Counted from the first letter of the stretch, positions 26,510 to 34,497 are shown. The stretch is 64,000 bases of DNA from DIGJ01 sp041821315 (GCA_041821315.1 JBGUEO010000001.1:186001-250000), one strand, 5' to 3'. The notes: generated by a model from the sequence alone, not told the origin. A program made the numbers and translations.

Positions 26510-27787
26510 CTAAATTGGCTTCCAAAAGTTACTGCCACGTCCTAATTGTTCTTCAATTCGAAGGAGTTGATTGTATTTAGAAGTACGTTCACTTCGGCAG
26601 GGTGCACCTGTTTTAATTTGTCCAGTATTGAGACCAACGGCAAGGTCAGCGATAGAAGTATCTTCTGTATCGCCAGAGCGATGAGAGACGATTGTGGTAT
26701 AACCATTTCGTTTTGCCAGTTTAATGGCATCCATTGCTTCTGTAATTGTTCCAATTTGGTTGGGTTTTATTAAAATTGCGTTTGCACAACCTTGAGAAAT
26801 TCCCCGTTCCAGACGCTCCGTATTGGTTACAAATAAATCATCACCGACGAGTTGTACCCGGTTTCCAATGGTTCGGGTTAACTCATTCCATCCATCCCAG
26901 TCTTCCTCATCAAGGGGATCTTCAATCGAAATAATTGGATATTGATCGCAAATTAAACTATAAAAGTCGATAAGATCTGACACAGAATAGTCTTTTTGTG
27001 CTTTTGGAAGATGATATTTTCCAGGGCTTACACTTTTCCACTCGCTAGCAGCAGCATCAATTGCTAAACAAATATCTTTTTTTGGTTCATATCCAGACAG
27101 CCGAATGGCTTCTACGAGATAATCAAGTGCTTCGGTGTCCTTCCCTAAGTTTGGTGCAAAGCCACCCTCATCTCCAACACTGGTGGATAATTGGCGATTT
27201 TTTAGCAAAGAAGCAAGACAATGATAGATTTCTGTACAGGCACGTAGTCCTTCTTTAAAATTTTTTGCACCGACAGGAAGTATCATAAATTCTTGTATAT
27301 CGATATTATTAGAGGCATGTGCGCCACCATTTAAAATATTCATCATAGGAAGAGGTAGAACATTAGAAGATACTCCACCAAAGTATTCATAGAGGGGGAT
27401 ACACAAAGAATTACTTGCTGCTTTCGAGGCTGCGATAGAAACGGCTAAAATTGTATTTGCTCCTAATTTCCTTTTTTCTTTTGTTCCATCTAGCTGTATC
27501 ATAAGTTGGTCAATTTCATAAAGATTTCTGCAATCTTTTCCGGTTAACATAGGGGAAATAATGGTATTGATAATTTCAACCGATCGCAAGACACCTTTTC
27601 CCATAAAGCGGTCTTTGTCATAGTCTCGTAATTCGAGTGCTTCATATTTACCAGTAGAAGCACCACTTGGAGCAATTCCTCTGCCAATCCGTCCGTCCAT
27701 AAGTAAAACTTCTGCTTCTATGGTAGGAGTGCCTCTTGAATCGAGAACTTCTCTTCCAACAATAGAATGAATCATTGTATTAGACAT
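26510..27787 (-). CDS. eno: Enolase
   Basis: This glycolytic enzyme (425 aa) interconverts 2-phosphoglycerate and phosphoenolpyruvate. The signature segments are present: REVLDSRGTPTIEAEV (about 11-26), PSGASTGKYEALELRD, MNILNGGAHASNNIDIQEFM, SIEDPLDEEDWDGW, GDDLFVTN, LIKPNQIGTITEA, and SHRSGDTEDTSIADLAVG. Length matches the family. The start at 27787 is set by AAGGAGGC upstream; the frame stays open into the divergent promoter region to 28018 but without a ribosome site. It is monocistronic and divergent from maf. Confidence 0.97.
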   Translation of the reverse strand: MSNTMIHSIVGREVLDSRGTPTIEAEVLLMDGRIGRGIAPSGASTGKYEALELRDYDKDRFMGKGVLRSVEIINTIISPMLTGKDCRNLYEIDQLMIQLDGTKEKRKLGANTILAVSIAASKAASNSLCIPLYEYFGGVSSNVLPLPMMNILNGGAHASNNIDIQEFMILPVGAKNFKEGLRACTEIYHCLASLLKNRQLSTSVGDEGGFAPNLGKDTEALDYLVEAIRLSGYEPKKDICLAIDAAASEWKSVSPGKYHLPKAQKDYSVSDLIDFYSLICDQYPIISIEDPLDEEDWDGWNELTRTIGNRVQLVGDDLFVTNTERLERGISQGCANAILIKPNQIGTITEAMDAIKLAKRNGYTTIVSHRSGDTEDTSIADLAVGLNTGQIKTGAPCRSERTSKYNQLLRIEEQLGRGSNFWKPI

Positions 27788-27839
27788 AAATGCCTCCTTG
27801 TTAGTTTTGTTTCTCTTAGTATGAGTGGAAGAAAATGAA

Positions 27840-27880
27840 ACTATACGATTCTTTACAAAAAAAAGAAAGTATCGTATAGT
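27840..27880. promoter_or_regulatory. Interrupted palindrome in the eno-maf divergent promoter region
   Basis: The arms ACTATACGAT (27840-27849) and ATCGTATAGT (27871-27880) form a perfect 10-bp inverted repeat extended inward by CTTT/AAAG after one mismatch. The right arm contains a -10 TATAGT (27875-27880), 17 bp after -35 TTTACA (27852-27857), for maf. The left arm offers the same TATAGT on the minus strand for eno, though with a poor -35. Confidence 0.6.
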
Positions 27881-27914
27881 AATAACAAAATAATTAGAAT
27901 GTGAGGAACTAAAA

Positions 27915-28490
27915 TTGAAGATAATATTAGCATCTGGGTCTCCAAGAAGAAGAGAGATATTAGACCAGATTGGGATTTTATATGAAGTAAAGCCAAGTAA
28001 TAAAGAAGAAGTAATCAAAAGTACAAACCCAGCCGAGGTTGTAGAAGAACTTTCACATATGAAAGCAAATGATATTGCAAAAGGCGAGCAAGAACCTTGT
28101 GTTGTTATTGGTGCAGATACTGTAGTATCCAGTGAAAATAAGATTTTAGGTAAGCCAAAAGATGAAGAGGATGCCGTTTGTATGATTCAAAATCTTTGTG
28201 ATCGAGCACACTCTGTATTTACAGGTGTTACTATTATAAAAAAAGAAAATGGAAGGCAACAAATTCAAAGTTTTTGTGTTGAAACGAACGTATATGTAGC
28301 CAAGATGACAGATGAGGAAATTAGAGCATATGTTGCAACAAAGGAACCAATGGATAAAGCGGGTGCATATGCAATTCAGGGCAAATTTGCTCCTTATATC
28401 GAGAGAATAGAAGGAGACTATTATAATGTGGTAGGATTCCCTATTTCATCCATTTGCAGAGCACTAAAAGAGATGGATGTTAAGTATTAA
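27915..28490 (+). CDS. maf: Maf-family nucleotide pyrophosphatase
   Basis: This protein (191 aa) belongs to the Maf/YhdE family of non-canonical nucleoside triphosphate pyrophosphatases. The N-terminal hallmark LASGSPRRREIL (about 5-16) is followed by GADTVVS (about 74-80), LGKPKDEEDA (about 86-95), KAGAYAIQGKFAPYIERIEGDYYNVVG near the C-terminus. It starts with TTG 27915 behind a GTGAGGA site; no better start lies downstream. The sigma-like gene follows 33 bp later, suggesting co-transcription. Confidence 0.93.
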   Translation: MKIILASGSPRRREILDQIGILYEVKPSNKEEVIKSTNPAEVVEELSHMKANDIAKGEQEPCVVIGADTVVSSENKILGKPKDEEDAVCMIQNLCDRAHSVFTGVTIIKKENGRQQIQSFCVETNVYVAKMTDEEIRAYVATKEPMDKAGAYAIQGKFAPYIERIEGDYYNVVGFPISSICRALKEMDVKY

Positions 28491-28523
28491 GAATCAAGAT
28501 GAATGGTTAGAAGTGGAGGTACT

Positions 28524-29282
28524 ATGTTAGATCGAACAAAATTTTTGGAGATGCTTCGTGATTTGAAGGATATTGCAGCAACACAGGGAAATGCGTTAAC
28601 ACAAAAAGAAATGAAAGAATATTTTAATGAAATGGATCTGTCTGAGGAACATTATCAGCATATTTATAATTATTTAGCAGAAAATCAGATTGAAATAGAT
28701 GGATTTGAAGGAAAAAAGGTAGTAGAAGTAGAAAAAGATGAGCCAATGAGTGAGGCGGATTCCATTTATTTAAAAATGTATTTAAAAGAACTTCGAATGC
28801 TAGATAAATTGACAAAAGAGGAGGAGAGCCTCTTGTTACAAGAAGTAAAAATGGAAAAACCGGGAGCAAAGGAACGCTTCATTCATGATTGGTTACCGAA
28901 AGTTGTACGAATTGCCAGAATGTACAAAAACCAAGGGGTACTCTTGGAAGATTTAATTCAAGAAGGAAACATTGGATTATTGAGTGGCATAGACACAATT
29001 GTTTCTTTAGAGGATACAGTAAACGTGGATGGGTATTTAAAAAATGTAATTCGAAAAGCAGTAGAAGCCTCTCTTTTAGAAAACGAAAGTGAGGAGGATT
29101 TGGAGAATGCTTTACTTGGAAGAATCAATTTAATTGACGAAGCAACAAAATATCTGGCAAGGGAGTTAGGACGAGTTGCAACAATTGATGAGTTGGCAGA
29201 ATATACAAAGCTTTCTGTGGAAGAAATTACGGATATTCAAGCATTATCTCTGGATGCAGTTAAGGTTGGAAGTGGAGAGTGA
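28524..29282 (+). CDS. Sigma-70-like protein lacking promoter-recognition regions
   Basis: This 252-aa protein resembles part of a primary sigma factor. Residues about 80-100 match region 1.2 (ADSIYLKMYLKEL), and about 110-155 match regions 2.1-2.2, which bind core polymerase (RFIHDWLPKVVRIARMYKNQG, then LLEDLIQEGNIGLL). The aromatic -10-melting and reading segments 2.3-2.4 are not recognisable. A region 3-like piece ends the protein (LARELGRVATIDELAEYTKLS, about 212-232), and no region 4 is present. The N-terminal 75 residues are acidic and unique. I start at ATG 28524, preceded by GTGGAGGT. It may be an unusual sigma, a core-binding regulator or an anti-sigma-like decoy. Confidence 0.7.
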   Translation: MLDRTKFLEMLRDLKDIAATQGNALTQKEMKEYFNEMDLSEEHYQHIYNYLAENQIEIDGFEGKKVVEVEKDEPMSEADSIYLKMYLKELRMLDKLTKEEESLLLQEVKMEKPGAKERFIHDWLPKVVRIARMYKNQGVLLEDLIQEGNIGLLSGIDTIVSLEDTVNVDGYLKNVIRKAVEASLLENESEEDLENALLGRINLIDEATKYLARELGRVATIDELAEYTKLSVEEITDIQALSLDAVKVGSGE

Positions 29283-29298
29283 ACACAATATGTAGTAC
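29283..29298 (+). promoter_or_regulatory. Candidate NrdR box 1
   Basis: ACACAATATGTAGTAC matches 13 of 16 positions of the NrdR box consensus acaCwAtATaTwGtgt. It directly follows the stop codon of the preceding gene. Confidence 0.65.
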
Positions 29299-29323
29299 AT
29301 TTGATGAATTGAAATAAAAAAAA

Positions 29324-29339
29324 TAACTATATTTAGTAG
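29324..29339 (+). promoter_or_regulatory. Candidate NrdR box 2
   Basis: The core CTATATTTAG (29327-29336) matches 9 of 10 core consensus positions. It lies 41 bp centre-to-centre from box 1, about four helical turns, and touches the -35 box of the nrdD promoter. Confidence 0.65.
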
Positions 29340-29365
29340 ACAGCGTTTTTGCAATATGCTATAAT
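29337..29365 (+). promoter_or_regulatory. nrdDG promoter
   Basis: TAGACA (29337-29342) and a perfect TATAAT (29360-29365) are separated by 17 bp. The -35 overlaps NrdR-like box 2, which explains how the repressor could block it. Confidence 0.75.
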
Positions 29366-29418
29366 AAGCGACGTAGGACATGTGCGAGCGAAAAGATACA
29401 AAGGAAAGGAAAAAAGGA

Positions 29419-31545
29419 ATGAAAGTAATAAAGAGAGATGGAAGAGTTGCAGATTATGATAGAAATAAGATAATTTCTGCAATTCGTAAAGCAAATGTTG
29501 AGGTCGAGGATTATGAAAAACTATCGCAAGAAAAAATAGAAACAATGGTTGGGAGTATCGAGGGCTTAGGAAGAGATACCATGATGGTAGAAGATATTCA
29601 GGATTTAATTGAACAAAAGCTTATGGCAGAGGGAAAATTTGTTCTGGCTAAAACATACATTATATATCGCTATACCAGAGAACTTGTAAGAAAGGCCAAT
29701 ACAACTGACGATTCCATTATGAGTTTAATTCATAATAATAATAAATACGTGATGGAAGAAAATTCAAATAAAAATGCTGTGATTGCATCGACTCAAAGGG
29801 ATTTAATTGCAGGTGAAGTTTCGAAAGATTTAACGAAGAGGATTTTATTGCCTGAAAAAATATCGAAAGCGCATGAAGAGGGGATTTTGCATTTTCATGA
29901 TGCGGATTATTTTTTACAGTCTATTTTCAACTGCTGTTTGATTAATATTGGAGATATGCTTGAAAATGGAACCGTAATGAATAGTAAATTAATTGAAAGC
30001 CCAAAAAGTTTTCAAGTTGCATGTACGGTTATGACACAGATTATTTCTGCAGTAGCCAGCAGCCAGTATGGTGGACAATCGGTTGACATAAAACATCTTG
30101 GTAAGTATCTGCGTAGGAGTCGTGAAAAATATACAAAGCACTACGTTGAAAAATATGCAGATAAGATGAGTTCTGAGTTAATGACTCAGTTTATTGAAGA
30201 TCGGTTGCGAGATGAATTAAAATCAGGAGTTCAGACGATTCAATACCAAATAAATACATTAATGACAACAAATGGACAATCACCATTTGTTACCTTGTTC
30301 CTAAATTTGGAGGAAGGCGATGAATATATAGAAGAAAATGCTATGATTATTGAAGAAATTCTGCGTCAACGATTAGAAGGAATTAAGAATGAAAAGGGAG
30401 TATATGTTACACCAGCATTTCCAAAGCTTGTATATGTATTAGATGAGCACAATTGCCTAAAAGGTGGGAAGTATGATTATATTACCAAGTTAGCAGTACG
30501 GTGTTCGGCAAAACGTATGTATCCAGATTATATTTCTGCAAAAAAAATGCGTGAAAACTATGAGGGAAATGTTTTTAGTCCAATGGGATGTCGTTCATTC
30601 TTAGCTACGTGGAAAGATGAAAATGACAATTATAAATTTGAAGGTCGTTTTAATCAAGGAGTTGTGAGTCTTAATCTTCCACAGATGGGTATTATAGCTG
30701 CCGGAGATGAAGAAAAATTCTGGCAATTACTAGAAGAGAGATTGTCCTTATGTTTTGAAGCGTTAATGTGTAGACACCGTGCACTAGAAGGAACGATTTC
30801 AGATGTAAGTCCAATTCATTGGCAGTATGGTGCAATTGCACGATTAAAGGCAGGCGAAACAATCGATAAGCTGTTACACGGAGGGTATTCGACGATTTCT
30901 CTTGGATATATCGGATTATATGAAGTAACAAAACTTATGACAGGAGTAAGTCAAACAGAGGAAAAAGGAACTGAATTTGCAAAACGATTGATGAATCGTC
31001 TGCGCCATGCAGCGGATACATGGAAAGACGAAACTGGAATTGGATTTGGCCTTTATGGTACACCGGCAGAATCGCTTTGCTATCGTTTTGCTGAAATTGA
31101 TAAAAAACGATTTGGTTCAATCAAAGATATTACCGATAAAGGGTATTATACAAATTCATATCATGTGGATGTGCGTGAAAATATAGATGCTTTAGAAAAA
31201 TTTGATTTTGAATCGCAGTTCCAAGTGATTTCTTCTGGCGGAGCAATTTCTTATGTAGAAATACCAAATATGAGAAATAATATAGAAGCACTTGAAGAAA
31301 TTGTAAAATACATTTACGATAATATTCAATATGCTGAATTTAATACAAAATCCGATTATTGTCATGTATGCGGCTTTGATGGTGAGATAATTATCAATGA
31401 TAAACTAGAATGGGAATGCCCACAATGTGGAAATATGGATCATACAAAGATGAATGTGACTAGAAGAACATGTGGGTATTTGGGCGAAAATTTCTGGAAT
31501 GTTGGAAAAACGAGAGAAATAAATTCGAGAGTTCTTCATTTATAA
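29419..31545 (+). CDS. nrdD: Anaerobic ribonucleoside-triphosphate reductase (class III)
   Basis: This oxygen-sensitive glycyl-radical enzyme (708 aa) reduces NTPs to dNTPs. It starts with an ATP-cone regulatory domain (MKVIKRDGRVADYDRNKI, residues 1-90). The catalytic barrel follows, and a C-terminal zinc site is formed by C-H-V-C and C-P-Q-C (about 650-675). The glycyl-radical loop TCGYLGENFW lies near residue 690. ATG 29419 is chosen over the in-frame ATG 29380 because the ATP cone starts there and a GGAAAGGA site precedes it. The gene opens an operon with nrdG and dut, and the promoter carries two NrdR-like boxes. Confidence 0.96.
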   Translation: MKVIKRDGRVADYDRNKIISAIRKANVEVEDYEKLSQEKIETMVGSIEGLGRDTMMVEDIQDLIEQKLMAEGKFVLAKTYIIYRYTRELVRKANTTDDSIMSLIHNNNKYVMEENSNKNAVIASTQRDLIAGEVSKDLTKRILLPEKISKAHEEGILHFHDADYFLQSIFNCCLINIGDMLENGTVMNSKLIESPKSFQVACTVMTQIISAVASSQYGGQSVDIKHLGKYLRRSREKYTKHYVEKYADKMSSELMTQFIEDRLRDELKSGVQTIQYQINTLMTTNGQSPFVTLFLNLEEGDEYIEENAMIIEEILRQRLEGIKNEKGVYVTPAFPKLVYVLDEHNCLKGGKYDYITKLAVRCSAKRMYPDYISAKKMRENYEGNVFSPMGCRSFLATWKDENDNYKFEGRFNQGVVSLNLPQMGIIAAGDEEKFWQLLEERLSLCFEALMCRHRALEGTISDVSPIHWQYGAIARLKAGETIDKLLHGGYSTISLGYIGLYEVTKLMTGVSQTEEKGTEFAKRLMNRLRHAADTWKDETGIGFGLYGTPAESLCYRFAEIDKKRFGSIKDITDKGYYTNSYHVDVRENIDALEKFDFESQFQVISSGGAISYVEIPNMRNNIEALEEIVKYIYDNIQYAEFNTKSDYCHVCGFDGEIIINDKLEWECPQCGNMDHTKMNVTRRTCGYLGENFWNVGKTREINSRVLHL

Positions 31546-31565
31546 AAATGCTACCATTCTATAAC

Positions 31566-31606
31566 GGATTTTTACTGATAAGAAAATTTTTTATCAGTAA
31601 AAATCC
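31566..31606 (+). promoter_or_regulatory. Long hairpin between nrdD and nrdG
   Basis: A perfect 16-bp stem (GGATTTTTACTGATAA at 31566-31581 with its complement at 31591-31606) has a 9-nt loop and is followed by ATTTTTA. It may be a partial terminator or an RNA-stability element adjusting the NrdD:NrdG ratio. Confidence 0.7.
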
Positions 31607-31665
31607 ATTTTTATGAAAAAGTGAATTTTTGATATTAGCTGGAATAAAAGACAGGGGGAAATAGA

Positions 31666-32190
31666 GTGAATTACGCAACAATTAAAAAAATGGATGTTGC
31701 AAATGGACCAGGATTAAGGGTATCGTTATTTGTCAGTGGATGCACTCATTACTGTAAAGAGTGTTTTAATAAAGAAGCTTGGGATTTTAAGTATGGGGAA
31801 CCCTTTACGCAGACAACACAGGATACTATTTTGAAATATTTGGAAAATGAGCATATAGTAGGATTATCCTTACTTGGAGGAGAACCATTTGAACATGAGA
31901 ATCAAAAAGGATTATTACCACTTCTTCGAGAAGTAAAAAGGTGCTATCCAAACAAAACGATATGGTGCTACAGTGGATATGATTTTGAAAAGGATATCAA
32001 AGGAAGAATGCTAGGTGAGTGGGCAGAAACGAAAGAAATGCTCTCTTACCTTGATATTTTGATCGATGGAGAATTTATGATAGAGAAAAAAGACTTGAAT
32101 TTAAGATTTAAGGGGTCTACCAATCAGAGAATTATTCGAGTAAAGGAATCATTAGAGGCAAATGAAACTATTTTATGGGAAGGAAAATGA
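31666..32190 (+). CDS. nrdG: Anaerobic ribonucleotide reductase activating protein
   Basis: This radical-SAM activase (174 aa) generates the glycyl radical on NrdD. The cluster motif C-x3-C-x2-C is at residues 26-33 (CTHYCKEC), and the SAM-binding GGEPFE segment is at about 72-77. It starts with GTG 31666 behind AGGGGGAAA. Length is normal for the family, and its place after nrdD is diagnostic. Confidence 0.96.
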   Translation: MNYATIKKMDVANGPGLRVSLFVSGCTHYCKECFNKEAWDFKYGEPFTQTTQDTILKYLENEHIVGLSLLGGEPFEHENQKGLLPLLREVKRCYPNKTIWCYSGYDFEKDIKGRMLGEWAETKEMLSYLDILIDGEFMIEKKDLNLRFKGSTNQRIIRVKESLEANETILWEGK

Positions 32191-32193
32191 TAA

Positions 32194-32640
32194 ATGCAAA
32201 CGATGAAAGTTAATATTAAAAAACTAAATGAAAAAGCAACGATACCAACCTATGGCAGTGAATATGCAGCAGGTGCAGATCTTTATGCATGCCTGGAAGA
32301 GGCGGTAGTCATTGAACCAGGCGATACTACATTTATTAAAACAGGGGTTGCAATAGAAGTTCCAGCTGGATACGCCGGATTGATATATGCAAGAAGTGGA
32401 CTTGCGTCCAAAAAAGGATTGGCACCTGCAAATAAGGTTGGGGTAGTGGATGCTGATTATCGAGGAGAAATCATAGTGGCATTGCATAACCATTCGATTG
32501 TAAGAGCGATTGTTGAGCCAGGCGAGAGAATTGCACAAATGGTAATTACACCATTCTTAACAGCAGAATATATGGAAGTAGAAGAATTGAGAGAAACGGA
32601 ACGTGGTGAAGGTGGGTTTGGATCAACGGGGAGAAAATAA
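32194..32640 (+). CDS. dut: dUTP diphosphatase
   Basis: This trimeric dUTPase (148 aa) hydrolyses dUTP to dUMP and PPi, limiting uracil incorporation and feeding dTMP synthesis. All five motifs are visible: AGADLYA (about 27-33), ARSGLASKKG (about 68-77), GVVDADYRGEI (about 86-96), PGERIAQMVI (about 110-119), RGEGGFGSTG near the C-terminus. It starts 4 bp after nrdG and so joins the deoxynucleotide operon. Confidence 0.97.
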   Translation: MQTMKVNIKKLNEKATIPTYGSEYAAGADLYACLEEAVVIEPGDTTFIKTGVAIEVPAGYAGLIYARSGLASKKGLAPANKVGVVDADYRGEIIVALHNHSIVRAIVEPGERIAQMVITPFLTAEYMEVEELRETERGEGGFGSTGRK

Positions 32641-32645
32641 AACAA

Positions 32646-33743
32646 ATGAGAAAGCTAGTAAATAGTTTACTTTATGGGAGTAGCAAGACAAAGTCATATC
32701 TATGGAGTATGTTAGTTTTGTTATGTATTGCAGTGGCGTTTGGAATTTTGGCAATTGGGATGGCCTCTTTTCCAATGGGAATTGTTTCTTTTTTGTCGCT
32801 TGGTCTTGATGGAGTAATTTATCAGTCAGTTTCCTTTAATGATATGGTAAAAGATGGAGAAGAGGCAGCACAAAGGCATACGATAGAAACGATTAAGAAA
32901 AAATCTAAGAAATTGCAACCAGATCATTTAAACGCATTGGCAAAGAAAACGGGTGATGAATTAATTGATGAATTGGGAATTAACGCTTTATCATCCAATG
33001 ATTTGAATGTGACAACAACGGATAAAGGTGCGGGTAGCGAAAAGAAACAAATATATCTTGAAAAATACAATGATAAATCAATTAAAAAGCTTATGGTAAA
33101 ATATAAGGTGAAAAAAGAACATCGTAAGGTTATGATTGATTTTAGTGAGATTTTTCGCGTGCACCAATGTCCAGCCTATTTGTGGAAGGATCGCAAGAAT
33201 GTAAATTTTTTATTATTAGAAGAGAAACCCAGGATTATAAAGATCTCGATGGATCGAATAAAAGGAATTGGATATGCAAAAATGGTAGAAGCTAAGCCAA
33301 CGAATGAGTATCAAAGCTTTATGGAACCTTGCCTGATTACAAAAGTATTTTCTGAATTTCTTCCAATTTACAAAGAAGGAACTTATTTGGGGAAAAGAGG
33401 AGTATATAAAAATCTTTATATATTAACTCCGGATATTCGTATTACGAGTACTTCCGCTAGAAATTTGTTTGATGTTATCGAGGTAGAGTTTAGTGTATCA
33501 GATGATGTTACAAATTCTAAAAGTTATAGTGAATATTATAAAGTGGCTTATAAAGATAATATTTTATGGAAAGATGGAGTCATTACGACAAACGAATATA
33601 AGGAGCGTATTAAAAGCTTATTAACTTATGTTGCAAAAGAGAAGTTGTCTAAGCAAGTGTATTATGATTTATTAGAACAACTTTCAGAACACAAATTAAT
33701 AACAAAGGATTATGCGAGCTATTATCGTACATTAAAAAAATAA
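32646..33743 (+). CDS. Membrane-anchored protein of unknown function
   Basis: I do not recognise this 365-aa protein. Two hydrophobic segments lie at about residues 19-40 and 42-62 and would anchor it in the membrane; the rest is charged, Lys-rich and soluble. Residues 70-125 look helical (TIETIKKKSKKLQPDHLNAL). A mixed alpha/beta part follows (about 150-320), then a helical end. It starts 5 bp after dut, so it is co-transcribed with nrdDG-dut. No enzyme motif is visible. A membrane-linked regulatory or stress role is possible but unsupported. Confidence 0.7.
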   Translation: MRKLVNSLLYGSSKTKSYLWSMLVLLCIAVAFGILAIGMASFPMGIVSFLSLGLDGVIYQSVSFNDMVKDGEEAAQRHTIETIKKKSKKLQPDHLNALAKKTGDELIDELGINALSSNDLNVTTTDKGAGSEKKQIYLEKYNDKSIKKLMVKYKVKKEHRKVMIDFSEIFRVHQCPAYLWKDRKNVNFLLLEEKPRIIKISMDRIKGIGYAKMVEAKPTNEYQSFMEPCLITKVFSEFLPIYKEGTYLGKRGVYKNLYILTPDIRITSTSARNLFDVIEVEFSVSDDVTNSKSYSEYYKVAYKDNILWKDGVITTNEYKERIKSLLTYVAKEKLSKQVYYDLLEQLSEHKLITKDYASYYRTLKK

Positions 33744-33841
33744 GTAATTGTGCGAAAAATACAAATTAATGGAAAAGAATCAGAATATTCAAAAATATAA
33801 AAGATAGACACAGTTAATAAAGAGAAAAAACAAAAATAGTA

Positions 33842-33870
33842 TTGACAAATCGGTACGAGTATTTTATAAT
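33842..33870 (+). promoter_or_regulatory. Consensus promoter of the 33.9 kb small transcript
   Basis: Perfect TTGACA (33842-33847) and perfect TATAAT (33865-33870) boxes are separated by 17 bp. This is the best sigma-A promoter noted in the window, yet no long gene follows for about 0.67 kb. Confidence 0.85.
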
Positions 33871-33902
33871 AAGACTATCAAATAGAAAAGGAGTTGGTTC
33901 CA

Positions 33903-33944
33903 ATGTACTACTTAGAAACGTATCTCCTTAAAACTTATGGTTGA
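33903..33944 (+). CDS. Putative 13-residue leader or small peptide
   Basis: ATG 33903 opens a 13-codon ORF (MYYLETYLLKTYG) ending at TGA 33942-33944. It is preceded by AAAAGGAG (33886-33893) at 9 bp spacing and by a consensus promoter. CTCCTT inside the ORF (33924-33929) is complementary to AAGGAG in the ribosome site, so initiation may be controlled by a hairpin. The sequence TTGGTTCCAAT just before the start recurs as TTGAGTTCCAAT just after the ORF. It may be a translated leader, a secreted or signalling peptide, or chance. Confidence 0.4.
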   Translation: MYYLETYLLKTYG

Positions 33945-33989
33945 GTTCCAATAACTTCAAAAGTAAGTAATTAGGAATACAAAAGGTTA

Positions 33990-34262
33990 TGTAACATGAA
34001 CAAGATTTTGTAAAAAGAGTATGTAATACAAGAAAAGTTTTGTAAAAAAAGAGTATGTAATACAAGAAAAATTTTGAAAAAAAAGATCATGTAATACAAG
34101 AAAGATTTTGTAACAAAAAGATGTGTAATACAAAAAAACATTTTTGCAAAGAAAAAGATGTGTAACACAAAAAGATTTTGTAATAAGAAAGATTGTATAA
34201 TACAAGAAAGATTTTTGTAACAAAAAAAGTGTAATACAAATGGATCGTGTAATAATACTTAG
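33990..34262 (+). repeat. Degenerate tandem array of about eight 32-37 bp repeats
   Basis: Units start at about 33990, 34022, 34056, 34090, 34124, 34161, 34194 and 34230, with a partial one at 34248. The consensus begins TGTAATACAAGAAAGATTTT, followed by GTAA and an A-rich spacer. Within a unit TACAA and TTGTA form a small inverted repeat. Unit length varies and is not a multiple of three, so the array is not coding. The remainder of the 33744-34537 gap is AT-rich spacer, the promoters and a terminator. Confidence 0.75.
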
Positions 34263-34351
34263 ATTTTTAGATATAAAAATGGAAGAAAGAGAGGTATAGG
34301 CCACCAGAAACGAAGTCTATTAAAGCAGATGAATGAAGAAATAGTTTTGTA

Positions 34352-34394
34352 GGAGCAGAGTTTATCAATACGATGAATTCTGCTCCTTGTTTTA
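34352..34394 (+). terminator. Terminator of the small transcript
   Basis: The arms GGAGCAGA (34352-34359) and TCTGCTCC (34379-34386) are followed by TTGTTTTA. It closes the gene-poor region before the dehydrogenase promoter. Confidence 0.7.
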
Positions 34395-34469
34395 CGATGA
34401 ATTGAATATTTTTGTGATACGAATCGAATATTGACAATATGATACGTTAAAATATGAAAGTATTTTGGG

Positions 34470-34497
34470 TTGACAATTACTTATCCTATGCTATAAA
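34470..34497 (+). promoter_or_regulatory. Promoter of the isocitrate/isopropylmalate-type dehydrogenase
   Basis: Perfect TTGACA (34470-34475) and TATAAA (34492-34497) are 16 bp apart. The gene therefore has its own promoter, independent of the upstream repeat transcript. Confidence 0.7.

Larger units (their letters stand above)
33877..34394 (+). ncRNA. Putative 0.5 kb transcript carrying the small ORF and repeats
   Basis: A consensus promoter, a ribosome site with a tiny ORF, the repeat array and a terminator hairpin lie in this order on the plus strand. They would give an RNA of about 520 nt with no long ORF. The boundaries are inferred from the -10 box and the hairpin. Its function is unknown. 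Confidence 0.4.

Noticed and set aside
27788..28018. N-terminal extension of enolase
   Set aside because: The added residues have no homology to enolase, run through the maf start and promoters, and a strong ribosome site precedes 27787.
33990..34262. Possible CRISPR array
   Set aside because: Units are degenerate, spacers are A-rich and not unique, and no cas genes are in the window.
33971..34304. Reverse-strand ORFs rich in Phe, Leu and Tyr over the repeat array
   Set aside because: They arise from the AT-rich repeats, have no ribosome site, and the repeat length is not a multiple of three.
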